Positions 1-12,050 of a stretch of DNA of 64,000 nt are shown here, one piece after another (the stretch's first letter is position 1; each line of letters opens with the position of its first letter). The notes below the pieces were generated by a model, which was not told the origin of the DNA, did not search any database, and was given only the letters and a program-made list of their open reading frames with translations. A program made the position numbers and the translations under genes. Origin of the DNA: Nectonema munidae. Lineage: Eukaryota; Nematomorpha; Nectonematoida; Nectonematidae. The DNA lies in NCBI GenBank assembly GCA_030549495.1, contig JAUIRK010000959.1, positions 186,001 through 250,000 on the forward strand, written 5' to 3'.

Positions 1-2230
1 AAGTTAACATTGTTAATATCAGATATAGAAGACAAGTTAAAGGTTAGATCCACATCATCAGCATAGATAACTGGAGAGCAGAAATGAAGCAAAATTTTCA
101 CTAAAAATAAATAAAAATGATCCTAATATTGAACCCTGATGTACACCAGATTTGATAAAATGTACATTAGAATTGATACTCTTATACGATACATAAAATA
201 TCCTTCAGAGAGGTAAGATTAAGCCAATCGTTGATATGTGATCTAAAGCCCATGCGATATAACTTATATAATAGAAGAGAGTGAGATACTGTACCAAAAG
301 CATTAGAAAAATCAAGGAAATTAAAAATAGATGAGTGAGAAATATTAGAAGAAATATCAAGAAAAAATCTAAGAAGGGCTAATTTAGTAGACGTACCTTT
401 GGTGAAAGCAAACTGTCGTTCACTAATCAAGAAATATTTTTCAGCAAAAGTAATCATCTTGGTAAGTATGATTTTCTCAAATACTTTGGAAAAACTAGAT
501 ATAATAGAAATAGGACGATAATCCTTTAAACAAGAGCCATTTTTGTTAGATTTAAGTATAGGGACTACTTTAGTATACTTCAAAATCTTAGGAAAAATGG
601 CAGAAAAAAAGGAAGAGTTATAAAGAAATAGCAAAAGATCTTCAATTATAGGTAAAGATAAGACTAAGATATGCATATCAATGTCATCAAAACCACAGGC
701 CTTTTTATTTTTAATGGAAGAAATCATTAAAATTAAATCATCACAAGTGAATGAAGTAGAAAAAAAAGTTTATTCATTCAGAGGAAAAACTCTATCAATA
801 TATTTATAACTATCAGCGTCCACATTTGCTTCAGAACTCGTAAAAGCTTGAGCAAAATCAGAAGAAGTGAAACGAATGGACTCAGCATACAATCTATTAT
901 TAAACAATTTATTTAAGGTTTTCCAAACTTTATTCTTTTAGGCAAGATGTAAGTTTACAGCTGAAGCATGCCGTCTTAGCCAAATGAATTTTATTTTTAT
1001 AAAACTTTAGAAAATTTTTATATTTAAGGTCGATATCAAAAGTGTATTTACTCTTCAACTTTTTATATAATTTTTCTTTGATAGATATTAGTTTATAAAG
1101 TTTAGTTGTGAACCAAGGATGTTTACTACTTGAAAAATTAGTATTCTTAACTAACGGAAAGTATTCATTGAAAATTTTCCTAAAATGATTTAAAAATAAG
1201 TTAAATCATGTATCAGGATCAGAAATAGATAGAATATAACTGAAATCACAACTATTTAGATAATCAACAAAACGCAACCTATTAAAATGAGAAAAGACTT
1301 TTCTGAGTGCTAACCTGGGAGATCAATTTGTCCAGTAGAGAAAAAAACAAATATTATAATAGAATTCATATAATGATCTGATATATTGCAATTAATGTTA
1401 AAGGTTTTAAAATTGCAAGCAAAATTAATAAAAATATAATCAATTAGGAAACAAGAAGGGCGTGTAGTCTTAGTAATAGTCGGATAAAAGCTAAATTAGA
1501 AGAGTAAAGAAATAAAGTCTAAAATAGAATTGCAAGACTGAATTAAAAATAAATTCAAATTGAAATCACCGCAAATTAACATATTATTTCTGATCTCCTT
1601 TCTACTTAAAAAATAAGAAAGAAAAGATAAGAAGTCCGAAGTATAAGAGGATGGTGGTCGATAAAGTGCAAGAATACTAACTTTCTGATGTGAGATAGTC
1701 AAAAAAATAGAAACATAATCACAAATATTGTCGCCAACAGTGGCAGATTCGAATTCATTAAGTATAAAGTGATTCCTATAATAAATACCGATGTCACCAC
1801 CTCTTTTTCGCCTACAGTAAAAGGAATAACCGGGAATATTGAAGTTAGAAAACCATCATATTGCCAAATTTCTGTCAATACTAGAATATTAAAGCATAAA
1901 CCAGACGTAGACAGAAAGAAATCCAAATGAGCAAACTTGGCATTGATGGACTGAATATTAAGATGAAGTACATTGAGGCTATTAACGCTAGAGAATTTTT
2001 GTATAGTTTAATATCAGAATCATCAATTGTGCAAGTAGGAAAAATTGAATTCCCTTCAAAAATAGAAGCAAAGAATTCATTATACTGGATAATATAAAGA
2101 GATACAAAGAAGTTAGAAGTACATAGAATATATGTGAAAGCAAAAATGATAACATAAATATAAAGAGTAAATCGAGAAAACAAATTCAAAAAGACAAAAT
2201 TGCCAAAATTAAATTCATCACATACGTTGT
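1..2230 (-). mobile_element. Decayed CR1/Jockey-type LINE, truncated by window edge
   Basis: Non-LTR retrotransposon on the minus strand; its 3' part lies left of position 1. On the minus strand the endonuclease opens with LHLNIQSI near 1985-1945, followed by TEIW (about 1875-1855), LALYRPP (about 1680), CGDFNLN (about 1575) and ISDH (about 1385). The reverse transcriptase follows with YRPISIISSFSKVFEK and FLDFSNAF, then SGVHQGSILG and YADD (65-54). These blocks fall in several frames, so the copy is dead. It resembles the better preserved LINE at 51.2-55.6 kb block by block (same YRPP, SDH, FLDFS, YADD order), so it is probably a relative of that family. The 5' boundary near 2.2 kb is uncertain and no ORF1 zinc knuckles were seen. 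Confidence 0.9.
54..1990 (-). pseudogene. LINE ORF2 remnant (APE endonuclease + reverse transcriptase)
   Basis: ORF2 would nick the target and reverse transcribe the element RNA at the nick. The longest open piece, 727-182, covers reverse transcriptase palm blocks from GFDDI through FLDFSNAFGTVSH, and the frame then breaks before the SGVHQGSILG block (about 165-135). The catalytic YADD is present at 65-54. The connector between endonuclease and RT (about 1380-730) is recognisable only in patches. At least four frame changes are needed to read from HLNIQS to YADD, so no protein is expected. The call as non-LTR RT rather than LTR RT rests on the linked APE endonuclease motifs and on YADD. Confidence 0.85.
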
Positions 2231-2404
2231 TAACGTGACTAATAAAAGAAAATTATAATTGATACTATTTCTAATACAGTTCTAATAGAATTTTTGTTTT
2301 GGAAAATAGTAACATTGTTACTATCAATGTCAGCATTAGTATCAAATCGGAAAAATGAAACATTAAATTAGCATATGATTAAACGTAAAATTTGCTGGTT
2401 ATTA

Positions 2405-2845
2405 TCAAAGAAGAGGCAAATCAAAAGGAAGACATGTGAAAAGAGTGACAAAAAATATGGAAATTCAAAGGAGTGATATGAAAAAAAGAGTGACAAAAAT
2501 ACTGAAATTCATATGAGCGACAAATCAATCCCCTTACATAACAGAAGTGTCACAAAAGATACCTGAAAAATTTAATAGAAGACTAACTAACTAAATAAAT
2601 AACTTATCAAAAAACTAACTAAATGAAAAACTACGCAACCAACAAGCTCACTAATTAACTAACTATATAACTGTAAAATGACCTAACTAACTAATTAACT
2701 ATTTAACTAAACAAATTAATAAATCCTATTATTTATCACCCTTTTGAATTATCATTCTTTTGATTTTATTTAATTGTGCCACTCCTTTGAGCATCTTTCA
2801 AATTTTAACGAGCAACAAATTTTTTCACTCCTTTGCACCCATTCT
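2405..2845. mobile_element. Small element with iterated inverted ends (MULE-like MITE)
   Basis: Left arm (about 2405-2520) repeats a motif like CAAAGGAGTGA / AAAAGAGTGACA about three times. Right arm (about 2742-2845) carries the reverse complement (CACTCCTTTG, CACCCTTTTG) about three or four times. Between them lies a degenerate ACTA/AACT repeat. This is the architecture of the other iterated-end elements in the window. No clear target-site duplication was found, so boundaries are approximate. Confidence 0.45.
2578..2725. repeat. Degenerate AACT/ACTA simple repeat
   Basis: Stretch rich in ACTAACTA, AATTAACTAACT and AACTAAAT tetranucleotide units, imperfect, inside the small inverted-end element. 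Confidence 0.7.
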
Positions 2846-3018
2846 AATATTTACCCATAAAAACACAGTATCGCATAACGGGCCATACGACTAATTTACA
2901 ACGCATCATAAAATATAAACCTGTATCTTAAAATCCCCAACATACTATCAGAAAATGCAGCCCGCAAACCAGAAATACATCTGAAAAAAGATATTCCTTT
3001 TCAAGCTCCGCTTGATCA

Positions 3019-3035
3019 CCCCCCCCCCCCCCCCC
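3019..3035. repeat. Poly-C run (17 nt)
   Basis: Uninterrupted run of 17 C on the plus strand, striking in AT-rich surroundings. Confidence 0.95.
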
Positions 3036-3404
3036 TTCTGTACTTGAAGTCGGCGAAGGGGCAAATGAAATCAGTATTATCCTTACATAATCGTTTTATT
3101 TAATGTTTTAGTTTTTTTTTATCAAGATTGCTTAGAATAGTTGGAAATGTTTTTACACTTTGATTGTAATTAAGGTTAATAAAACCTAATATACATAATA
3201 TCATTTTCATGTAATTTATAGCTTATAATTTAGGGAATGGAATAGCTAATATATATAAATTTAAGGTTTGTAGAATATTTATTCCAAAAATTTAAACATT
3301 CAATTCTATTTAAAAGGATCAACTTTAAATTCACGTCTACATATCTGTCAATTCATAGACCCATGTCTTAAATAAATTTTCAAACTTTACTAACAGAATA
3401 TATG

Positions 3405-3591
3405 TTAGAGCCTCAATGGTTGTTAGGGTGTACCTCTCAGCTTAACAGTTGAAGGTCAGGGGTTCGATCCCCAAGGCTCCCAACTCTAAAAACAAATTCA
3501 CAAAAACTGTGATTAACCATCTTAAGCATAATGCGAGCATATAGCCTTACGGCTGAAAGTGCTTTGATATCTCCAACCAACCAACCAAACT
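3405..3591 (+). mobile_element. tRNA-derived SINE with flanking duplication
   Basis: An A-box-like block (TGGTTGTTAGGGTGTACC) is followed by a good B box (GGGGTTCGATCCCC), then a non-tRNA body and a short AACC-repeat tail (CCAACCAACCAACC). It is flanked by GAATATATG (3396-3404) and GAATATTTG (3592-3600), an 8/9 match read as the target-site duplication. The head could be folded like a tRNA, but the long body and AACC tail make this a SINE rather than a tRNA gene. It would be transcribed by RNA polymerase III and mobilised by a LINE. Confidence 0.8.
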
Positions 3592-3600
3592 GAATATTTG

Positions 3601-4830
3601 TGTAGGGAAAATATGAAGATTATATAAAATGATTCTTTGTTTTTCTGTGTTAGTAATCTAGCTTCGTAATATTTCGTTGCTAAAAATGTAATTTTAAGCA
3701 ATAAAGCATTTCAGTCCAGAGTAATCAATGAACTTATCCAATTCATTTTATATGAACCAGGCTTGTTGACAATTGGTGAGATAATAGGCGTAGAAATATT
3801 ATTTAGATCCTATTCAATATTGTATCGGATAGTGGGTTTGACGAATAATCTTGTCGGATAAATGGGGTCTGACTGTATTACCAATGTAGCTTCTAATAGA
3901 ATCCTTTCCATTTGATCTTTAGAAGACAAAGATATTTTTAATATTCGAACACCAAATATAAAATTGGCTCAACCAAAAATTCTATTTCCTAAGGATTTAC
4001 AAAAGAGATCAATTTTAGAGTAATGGTATAAAATCTCAACTTGGTTAGAGTATAGCATATCTTGGGATAGAAGAGGACCATTCGTTTTAAAAATTGGTAA
4101 ATGGAAATAAAGAGGGATAAAGACTTAATTACATCCGATGAGTAGTGATCTATCATATATGAATGATTTTATTGTCTTGCTGAGCTTGAAGAGTGGTTTC
4201 TTAAAAAAAATTTTAGTGTAGCGGTGTCTCTATAATTTTTTAATAGCTCGGGGTCTCATTTAAAAAAAATATAACAACATATAAACTACTGTACTAAAAA
4301 ATTGACGTAATTTTTTATTTAAAAATTGTCTGAATAATCCAATCAATAAGTAAATAGGGTGGATGCATCTGCTAAATGCAAATCCAATATCTTTACTCAC
4401 TTCCAATCTATTTCCAGAATTGGTTTAAATGGCAAGTAGCATGGAAAACGCTCACTAACTGTAGAGGCAAATCGAATCAGAACTTTCAGAGCCATCTTTG
4501 CAACATCAACATAGGGCTTTCACATTTCAATTGAAAAATTGTTTACGTCATTCGATATTTTTGAACTCATTTTTGACGAATAAATAAATATGTGACCTAT
4601 ATCAAAACTTATACGTAAATTTAGTTTATCTTATCTCAACTTTTTCAAAAAATAAACAAGCTTTTATTCGAGGTAAATTTTAATATAAAATAGGTAAACA
4701 TTCAGGTAAATTTCAGTCTTTTTTTAATGCTATCTACACAACAGTTTAGAATTTATTTACATAAAATATATGTGAAAAAATCATAATTAACAAAAAATTA
4801 AAGGAAAAAAATTAGTATAAAAATATAAAA
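3601..4830. other. No recognised feature
   Basis: AT-rich sequence with no open frame of interest, no terminal repeats and no RNA gene that I can see. Confidence 0.6.
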
Positions 4831-4840
4831 TTTTCTAAAT

Positions 4841-5272
4841 TCACAAGTTTTCACATTCAGTACAGATAAATATTGAATGATTTTTACAAATAGATCTTTG
4901 ACAGCTTTTACAATTTCGTGTTCCTCTTTTTCTCGGTTTGCAGTACCCAACAAAACAATAACCCCTTAGATTTGATGACATCGTTGATTCATATGATTTG
5001 TTGATAAAATATTTCTCGTGACAATTCAATTTGAAGCATTATCACTCACATCTTAGTTGCCTTGATTTTTCATTAAGAAGCAGAGCCAAATTTCTGAAGA
5101 AACACTTTCTTCCACCTTTTCTAACATCAGGATACATGCTAGGCATGTTTGTTTTTATGATCAGGCTGTTATTTGCCGCGAAATCTATGAAGATTGTAAA
5201 GATTGCCATTGGCCATCTTCTAGACGCATTATAACAGCTATAATCTCTAGCCATTTTATTGAAAGTGTCAAC
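4841..5272 (-). pseudogene. piggyBac transposase C-terminus, copy D
   Basis: Reading leftward on the minus strand: GVDTFNKM (the block with the third catalytic Asp), then YNASRRWPMAIF and GGRKCFFRNLALLLNEKS, two stops near 5041-5030, and the cysteine-rich C-terminus RGYCFVGYC, CKSCQRSICKNH, CTECENL. That C-terminal domain is a cross-brace zinc-binding fold in piggyBac proteins, known in the family to contact the terminal repeats. The sequence is closely similar to copy C at 57.6-58.5 kb, block by block. As in copies A, B and C, the position usually occupied by a second C-terminal Asp is Asn (GVDTFN). The element is dead: stops between blocks, and an insertion cuts the protein directly upstream of GVD. 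Confidence 0.85.
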
Positions 5273-5275
5273 ACC

Positions 5276-6177
5276 GGCGCTTGGACAATTCGTCTCCCGT
5301 TAATTCGTCGTGGGACTTTGTCCCGTGACAATTCGTCGTCGGACAATTCGTTCCCAGGACAATTTGTCGTCGGTCAATTCGTCTCTAAAATTTCATAAAT
5401 ATTTCAATCTCATTATTTTCAACCTTAGAAATTTTAAAATTTTAATAAGTTTCAAAAATATGTTTTATTTTAATTATTGTTTTTTTTAGCTTTCAAGTTA
5501 CTTAATTTTTTAAACTAAGTTGAGAAAGATATATTTTTTTCTAATTTTTTTTTTATTTATTAAAAATCTATAAATTTTTACTTTATTTGCAGAATATATT
5601 TTATTATAGAAAAATTCAACTTTTTATCTGTTTATTTTCAAATCATTAAAATGTCCACTTGTAAATATAATTATCAGAGAAAGGAAAGAACAAAGTGATT
5701 GATGAAGAGAATTTTATATACACTAAAAATAAAGAAATGCAAATAAGTCAGAAATTTATTGGAGGTGTGAAAATCGGGCTTGCATAGCAAGATTGCAGCA
5801 GATAAAAATTATTTAATAATTAAAAAGTTTGGAGTTCATAATCACTCTTCAACTTCTGCAGAGGTGAGTGCAAAAATTGCATGTGCAAATATAAAAGAAA
5901 AATCTACTTCTTCTCACAATCAAGCTCGATCAATAATTTCTAGTGAAGTTCAAAATTTAAACGAATCGACATTATCTCAAATTCCTAGATTTGAGCATCT
6001 CAATAGAAATATTAGACGCTGGAGACAAAGAAATATTAATTATCCTCCAATTCCAAAAGGAAACATTTTTGCGAATTAGCAGGACACGAATTAAATCGGG
6101 ACGAGTTGTCCGGGGCAAATTGATCGGGGAAGAATTGTCCCACGAAGAATTGTCCGGCGACGAATTGTCCGGATGCC
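5276..6177. mobile_element. MULE-type element with iterated GGACAATTCGTC ends, nested in piggyBac D
   Basis: The left end starts GGCGCTTGGACAATTCGTC and the right end, reverse complemented, GGCATCCGGACAATTCGTC (15 of 19 match). Both arms continue with further diverged copies of the same unit, about six per side (for example GTGACAATTCGTCGTC and GGACAATTTGTCGTCGG on the left, GGACAATTCTTCGTG on the right). Flanks GTCAACACC (5267-5275) and GTCAAAAAG (6178-6186) are a possible decayed 9-bp duplication. Inside is a FLYWCH zinc finger remnant, as expected of Mutator-like elements in animals. It splits a piggyBac coding region, so it is younger than that copy. Confidence 0.8.
5664..6079 (+). pseudogene. 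FLYWCH zinc finger remnant of a MULE transposase
   Basis: FLYWCH domains sit at the N-terminus of many animal MULE transposases and bind DNA through a C2H2-type zinc site. Here the block KNKEMQISQKF is followed in a shifted frame by WRCENRACIARLQQI and then FGVHNHSS, giving the W-x-C, C-x-A and H-x-H elements of the domain in order (about 5735-5850). The open frame 5780-6079 continues with a basic stretch that includes NRNIRRWRQR and ends before any DDE catalytic block. So this element is non-autonomous and carries only the DNA-binding head. Frame changes between the FLYWCH blocks show it is not functional. Confidence 0.7.
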
Positions 6178-8084
6178 GTCAAAAAGTATCTCTTTGTGTA
6201 GTATAAGAAGAAATATATTCTGTTTTCTTGAATTTGATATCAATATTGGGAAGGGAGAAACACCATCATCTCGTGGATTTCGGTACAAAGCCACAAAACC
6301 AAAAAGCGTTGTGTTGTTACGCGATCAATGTAAAAAGCATGCAAGGTATGTCGTCTTATCGATAACATAGAAGATGCCATTTTTATCATTTATACATTTT
6401 CATTTATTTAATATATAATTTGGAAAAACTAAAGAAGTTTAGCGCCATCTAGACAAGTCTTTTTTTGATTTCACTTGTATAAAATTTTTTTAAATTAAAA
6501 TGATTTTAGGTAAAGAAAAATAAGCACAATTTTTACTCTATGTTACATATATTTTTTTGGGATTTTATGAACTTGAAAATTGGCGTAAAAGCCATACCTC
6601 GTCCTACGAGGGTGCCTAAAAGAAGCAATTCTTTATATAAAATATCAATCTTTATTCAATATTACTATTGTAAGTCATCACTCATCAGCTATAGCACGAA
6701 GCAAACACAATATTTGTGTTGATGTGTGCACCTGAATCTATCCAAAACTACTGATACACTTTTTGGATCCCATCTTTCATTTGTTCTGTTACATTGCGGA
6801 ACAAGTTCATTCTGTTGATCTGTACTAGTCCTTTTTAAAATTAACCTCTTTATACTTGTTAAATATGTTGGGATCCCTTCTCTACATCTTATCACTTGAT
6901 GCGTTCCTCTGTGATCTTTCAGTTTCTACAATCCTATCTTTTGAGGTTCATCATTTAGTTTGGCTCTTCATCAAAGCAAATCAAGAGCGTATTTTGGTGT
7001 GATTTACTCTTAAAATTTGAGAAACATTTTGCCCCAACAATCACTAACAAATTTATTTTTATTTTTTTTCTTCAAATTTTAGAGTAGGAAACAGCTTTTG
7101 AAAGTATTCTACTATTTTCTTCATAAAACAAAATTTATCATGTATTTTGTATCAATTGGAAATATATAAACTTATGCAAAAAGAAACAAAGAAAAGACAA
7201 ACTAAAATTGATAATTCTTTATAAAGAAAACTAAAGTATCTATCCTTCTAAAAATAAATATCTTAACTTTCAAATCCTTTTTAGTTTGAAATTTGTTTTT
7301 TCCAATTTATTGCGTCTCTTTGCTAAAAAAAACAATCTTGTAAACTTTGGAGAAATGTAGAGTATTATTACACATCTCTTTACTCACATACGTCGTTCTC
7401 TCATAATCCCCAAAAGAACACGCGCAACGCTACATATTATAATTACACAGCTTTTCTTATTCTAACAACTGCCTTAATTTTTAACGAATGAACTTACAAA
7501 ATAAATGACCTAGATAAATTGGGTTGAAGGTCAAGGGGCGAAGTGTCATGTCACAAAATGCCTCACTACGTTATGTGACACGTGAAAGTGAGAACACATT
7601 TTCATCCTCAGACATTAGCAGCCCATATAACTAATTAGAATGTGAAGATTGGCACAAAAATCTAGCGAATGAAAATCGCGATGTGTAGTAATTTTTTCTC
7701 CTGGCAAATCTCCTCACATCACACACAACCTATTTTATCACTATTAAGATATTTCCTTTCATTTTCTCGCATTTTTGGCATACACATAGGAAATGTCGCT
7801 TGAAAATTGAATATATAATTATTATCCTTAAAAATGATGATCAACGTGAGCGTAGTAATGAGGAAATGTATACATTAATTGCAGGATTTAGTATGTGCCT
7901 GCCTGCATGTATGATAGGAGAGTTTTGTAGGCATAGTACTAGCAATGAATATCTCGGAGTACAAGCATAACTGTACTTCCACAGCTTAAGCTTCCTTTAA
8001 GACAAAACAGATGTAAAATGCAAACTAGAAATGTGAATTCGCCGCTGGCGTTTTCAGCTCCATTTTACCTTGAAAAGGAAGAAT

Positions 8085-8221
8085 TTATTCTCTCCCATAA
8101 GTACACTCTAAAGCTGATGTGTATGATGAATCTGCCTTATGATCATCACCGTGTATGTCTTCTTCGTGTCTATCCTTAGCATGAGATGCATCTAAATTAT
8201 ACCGGTGTGAATACGAGTAGA
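8085..8221 (-). CDS. Candidate host terminal exon (unidentified protein)
   Basis: On the minus strand a pyrimidine-rich tract (TCTCCTCTCATTTCCTCC) runs into ATTTAG, a good splice acceptor. Directly after it a frame opens for 44 codons: it starts YSYSHRYNLDASHAKDR, continues with an acidic, histidine-rich part (HEEDIHGDDHK) and ends SALECTYGRE-stop at 8087-8085. Base composition and codon choice are richer in G+C than the surroundings, and the amino acid composition is unlike translated AT-rich filler. I do not recognise the protein. No upstream exon was identified, so this may be a real last exon, a captured gene fragment or chance. Inference only. Confidence 0.3.
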
Positions 8222-9407
8222 CTAAATTGGAGGAAATGAGAGGAGATAAGTTTTAATTAAAAATACTTTGATATATTCATTATTAATCTGAACTTGCGCA
8301 AACATCCTCCAGTGGTATCACACTTTGAATATTTTTGAGCCAGGAGAAATCGAAAGAAGAACATAATAATGGCTTTTCTTCTTTAAGTTAGACATATTTA
8401 TGTTGAACTGATGGGTTCGCAAACTCTATGAGGTTCACAAGAATGTGTAAAAATTATTTGAAACTTTCCTCCCTTAGTAATGAACTCCTTCTAAGTAGCA
8501 TCACCCATTCAAAATATATGTCTTAATTCTGGATTCCTGAATTTTAAACAGAAAAAATGTTAAAAACGACTCGTAACAAATCATACATTTATGCATTTAT
8601 TTTCTTTGTGAGTGCAAATTTTACTTCTATATTGAGGTTATTTTATTTTTTTATAAAAAAGACTTACTCTGTTTCAATGAGAAAATTTTTGTTAAATTAC
8701 AGCTTACTAGAGCTTCTTGTGAATGAATTCATAAATATGCGTTCACAGCAATAAAAAGGGCGAGAACCCTAAACATTTAAGGTGAAAAAAGACAAATTGA
8801 AAAAAAACAAATTAACCAGCTGCCTAATAAGTAATCAATAGAGCACGAGAATGTCAATAAAGTCAATTTCTATAAAATTAATCTCCAACGTTTGAAAAAA
8901 TCGGAACAAAGATTTAGAACTTGATAAAGTGTGAATCAAACAAAAATATAAAGCCAATATTTCAAATTAGGTCAATAAAGCTAACTTCCAATAGTTTTTA
9001 TTGAAAAATATTGAAAATACCCTGACACTGATTGGAGCTTTGATACCAAATTCAAAAATTTATGAAGAAGAAAAAGTTTGAATGAATAGGTTAATAATAT
9101 GTAAGAGTTTAACTTCACTCAGAATACACATAATTATGAATATGTTGATAACGGTTTTATATTGTAAAACTTGTGGACAAAACTGGGTTTATTGCGCGTC
9201 TTTGTTTGGTCGCATTTGTGTGCGTGTGGTGTATACAAGAGTGGTGGCATAGAAATGTTTTCCTATCACACGCAAACTTGTGAATCACGCAAAAAAGGAC
9301 CAACTCAAAAAGAGAGAGAGAGTTAACTTTCCATAAATGTTATCGAAGAACTGACGCTTTGTGCATAAGTGTTCTTTTTACAAAGCGTTGCGATATTTGT
9401 GTGATCG

Positions 9408-9415
9408 TGACGTCA
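9408..9415. promoter_or_regulatory. Palindromic CRE-type site TGACGTCA
   Basis: Perfect TGACGTCA within a locally less AT-rich stretch (9180-9540) that shows several CpG dinucleotides. CREB/ATF factors bind this octamer in animals. Whether it is used here is unknown. Confidence 0.25.
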
Positions 9416-9639
9416 TTGTGAGTGAGAAAAGTGGTAGAACAAATGTAGTACAGGGGAAGATAGGCCAGCTAGAGAGAGGAAGTTGCTCACGCACACCGCA
9501 TCAAAACTTACTTCAGAGATTTTCAGACTTTCGATTTACGGAAATGTGACTAGAGCTCAATTGTTTCACATATGATTTATCTTATATGCCTGATGTGACA
9601 AAAAATGAGAAGCATAGAGGAAGGGAACATTTGACACAT

Positions 9640-10740
9640 TTCTGATTTCAATTGTCGCATTGTTTTTTAAAAATACTTATTTTTTCCCTTGCCTTTAGAA
9701 TTATGCCAAAAACTGGGAAGTCTTTTTCCCAAAAAGTTAAAGAAATCATATTTAAACTTCCTGAAACTTCAACTCCTGAAAATGAACACTATATCAAACT
9801 TTCTAATTGCATTGTTAAGCACAGTGTATATTTTTTTGTTGAAAGTCATAGAAAGACTGAAAAACATTCAACTAAAAAGAATTCGAAGTTTGCTACTTCT
9901 TCTGTTAAACATTTATTAGTGATAATAACTTTGTAAAGAAAGTAACAGAATCTTTTTGTTCAAATATATGGCGTACAATTGTCCAAGTGCAAATTCTTGT
10001 CGATATTACATTACAAGTCTTGCAGAAAGTAGCAAAGAAGGTATCAAAGAAAAGGTATAAAGTAGTTTTTTATTTCTAATTATAGATGAGTCCTCTTTTG
10101 GAAATAAGTATTATGTAAATGTTTTGGTTGGAGATCTAAGTTTACCAAATAAAGCGTATTTAATTGATTCTGTTTGCTGTTCTACTTGAGTAAATAGTCA
10201 AAAAATTACTCAAATAGTTGATGACAAAATAAAGTACTTAGAAATAGAAAGAGAAAATTGTGTGCTTCTCATTAGTGAAAAAAAAAAGCTGGAAAAACGC
10301 TAAAAATTTTGTATCCCTGTTTGTTTGATGTTTTTGCTTAACACATTTATTGCATAACTGTTGCTTGAATGTGAGACCAAAATTTGAAAGTGTAGATAAT
10401 TTGTTAGCTCGTATCAAAATGTTGATAGTTAAGAACAAACAGAGCAAAGATTTTCAACGAAATAGGCCTACCACCTAAACCCATTGTAACTAGATGGGCA
10501 TCCTGGTTAAAGTCAGCGTTTGGTATGTCGAAAAGTTTGTTGAAGTCAAAAGATTTGTGTTGGACTTCCATAAATATTTACATCAATATGTTAGTTCTAA
10601 GTGTATTAACATCATTAGAGTTCTACAATCTAAAATACATTTTCTCTTTATTGACATTTTTTTAAACATCACGAAGTCTTTAGAATTGAATTTAGAAATT
10701 TCGCTTATAACTTTTTTAATAACCTTCATGAAATATTTTT
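9640..10740 (+). pseudogene. hAT-type transposase pseudogene (CGGBP1-like head, DDE core)
   Basis: The order of blocks matches hAT transposases of the CGGBP1-like group. MPKTGKSFSQKVKEI at about 9703 is the usual start, followed by a decayed zinc-finger region with SHRKTEKH. IDESSFGNKYYVNVLVG (about 10086-10136) corresponds to the first catalytic Asp block. CVLLISEKK (about 10260) follows, and the block LPPKPIVTRWASWLKSA (about 10464-10515) is the typical P-x-x-TRW-x-x-WL motif. The blocks lie in different frames with stops between them, so nothing functional is encoded. The C-terminal dimerisation domain was not found before 10740. No terminal inverted repeats were recognised close by. Confidence 0.7.
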
Positions 10741-10744
10741 AAAT

Positions 10745-12050
10745 AAAAATGTTATTGAATATAATTAAAAAACTATAAATTATTTTAATTATATTGGAAT
10801 AAAAGTCATTTAAAATGAAACGTTTTTTGATTTGGAATAACCGGTTGTAATTTTTGATTTTAATGAAGATTTTAAAATCGGGTTTTTATAAGCGATTTTC
10901 AACGATAAATTTGATATATTGTTTTGAAGGATGTAATATCTAACATATACGCAATGATGAAGAATGCGTTTTGACTGTTAAAACTGTGCTTTGGATAATA
11001 CATATAGGTAAAAGGCCCAATTTTGGGGTGACCTTGAGAGGAACAGTTCGTGAGCTGAGTTTTTACCTTTTACGTTACGATGCCTTCTCAATTCGATTCT
11101 TACACGAAAAGTAAAATTAATAAACGTCTTGACAAATAAAAATAAAAAAGTAATATATTTTTAATTATTTTTGATTTTTTAATTAAAATTGCTAAACTTC
11201 CTGACAAATAAAAATAAAGCTCTTGGTGGATGAAGCCTTCCATCAAATAAGAATGACAACTTAGGCACATTGTGCAGCCCGAACGACTCCTTTAGAAGGC
11301 AAGAGACCCTCCTAACACAATTTAAATACACGACATTTCATACCCAAATTAAAAAAAAAGATACGAACATCCAAAACTAGGTACGAAACATCTTAGGTAA
11401 GGAATGTCGTGAAATAAGTTGTTATTTAACCCTTTCAGGCATTGATTTTCTAAAATTAATCCCCTGCTCTCTTTTTCAATGCATTAAAAAATTTTTAGGG
11501 CATTAAAAAAAATTATGCTCACATTTTAAAATTGCAGAGATGTTAAAAGATAAAATATTAGAAATAATTTTCCATTATTTCATGATTAATTATTTTTTAT
11601 CTGAAATTCTGTCACTACTGAAAATGCTATGAATGATTGAGCACACATAAACAATTTGATGATAGAGCTATAAATACATTGAAAATAAATGTACGCGATT
11701 ACAAGGAAATAGGACACCAGCAAAAATACTTAAGTGATGAAAATAACATTAGCACATGTCCTCTTTCTATTTCATTATTTATACTTCATCTTTCCAAAAA
11801 AATTTCAATTAGTTCTTAGCTTTTGATGAGTTTTTGACATACCTTCATTTCTTTGAGCATCCATATCTTTGTTACTTGGAATAAGTATAAATCTTACCAA
11901 GTAATATTTTCAAGCAAGTAAACTGCTTTTGCCCCATTTTTTTCCTTATTCTCTTGCAATTTTAGTAAGTTTTTGTATTCAATCGCTTTAGTTTTGAAAT
12001 TCGTATTTACCCCTTGCTTAAATTAAACATGTTAGAATCTGGGACACTCA
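10745..12050. other. Mostly unassigned AT-rich sequence
   Basis: Contains a short inverted-end remnant at 11330-11411, otherwise no gene or repeat that I can support. Confidence 0.5.
11330..11411. mobile_element. Short inverted-repeat remnant with ACGACATT ends
   Basis: Left end ACGACATTTCATACCC and right end (reverse complement) ACGACATTCCTTACC bracket about 80 bp that also contains TACGAAACATCTTAGG. The wording resembles the repeats at 35.55 kb and 47.55 kb (AAATGACTTGG, AAATGTCTTGG). Probably a deletion derivative of that family. Confidence 0.4.

Larger units (their letters stand above)
4841..6612 (-). mobile_element. piggyBac copy D (family 1), interrupted
   Basis: Remnant of a piggyBac DNA transposon on the minus strand. 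Its 5' end is marked by a motif at 6580-6612 that reads on the minus strand as CCCTCGTAGGACG followed by GGTATGGCTTTTACGCC. That motif is shared with the ends of copy A (29657 and 34213) and of copy C (57029). The coding part runs 4841-5272 and resumes weakly at 6178-6400. Between them sits a MULE-type element (5276-6177). I could not find the 3' terminal repeat to the left of 4841. Confidence 0.75.

Noticed and set aside
3425-3485. tRNA gene
   Set aside because: A and B boxes are present, but the block continues into a non-tRNA body with an AACC tail and is flanked by a duplication, which makes it a SINE.
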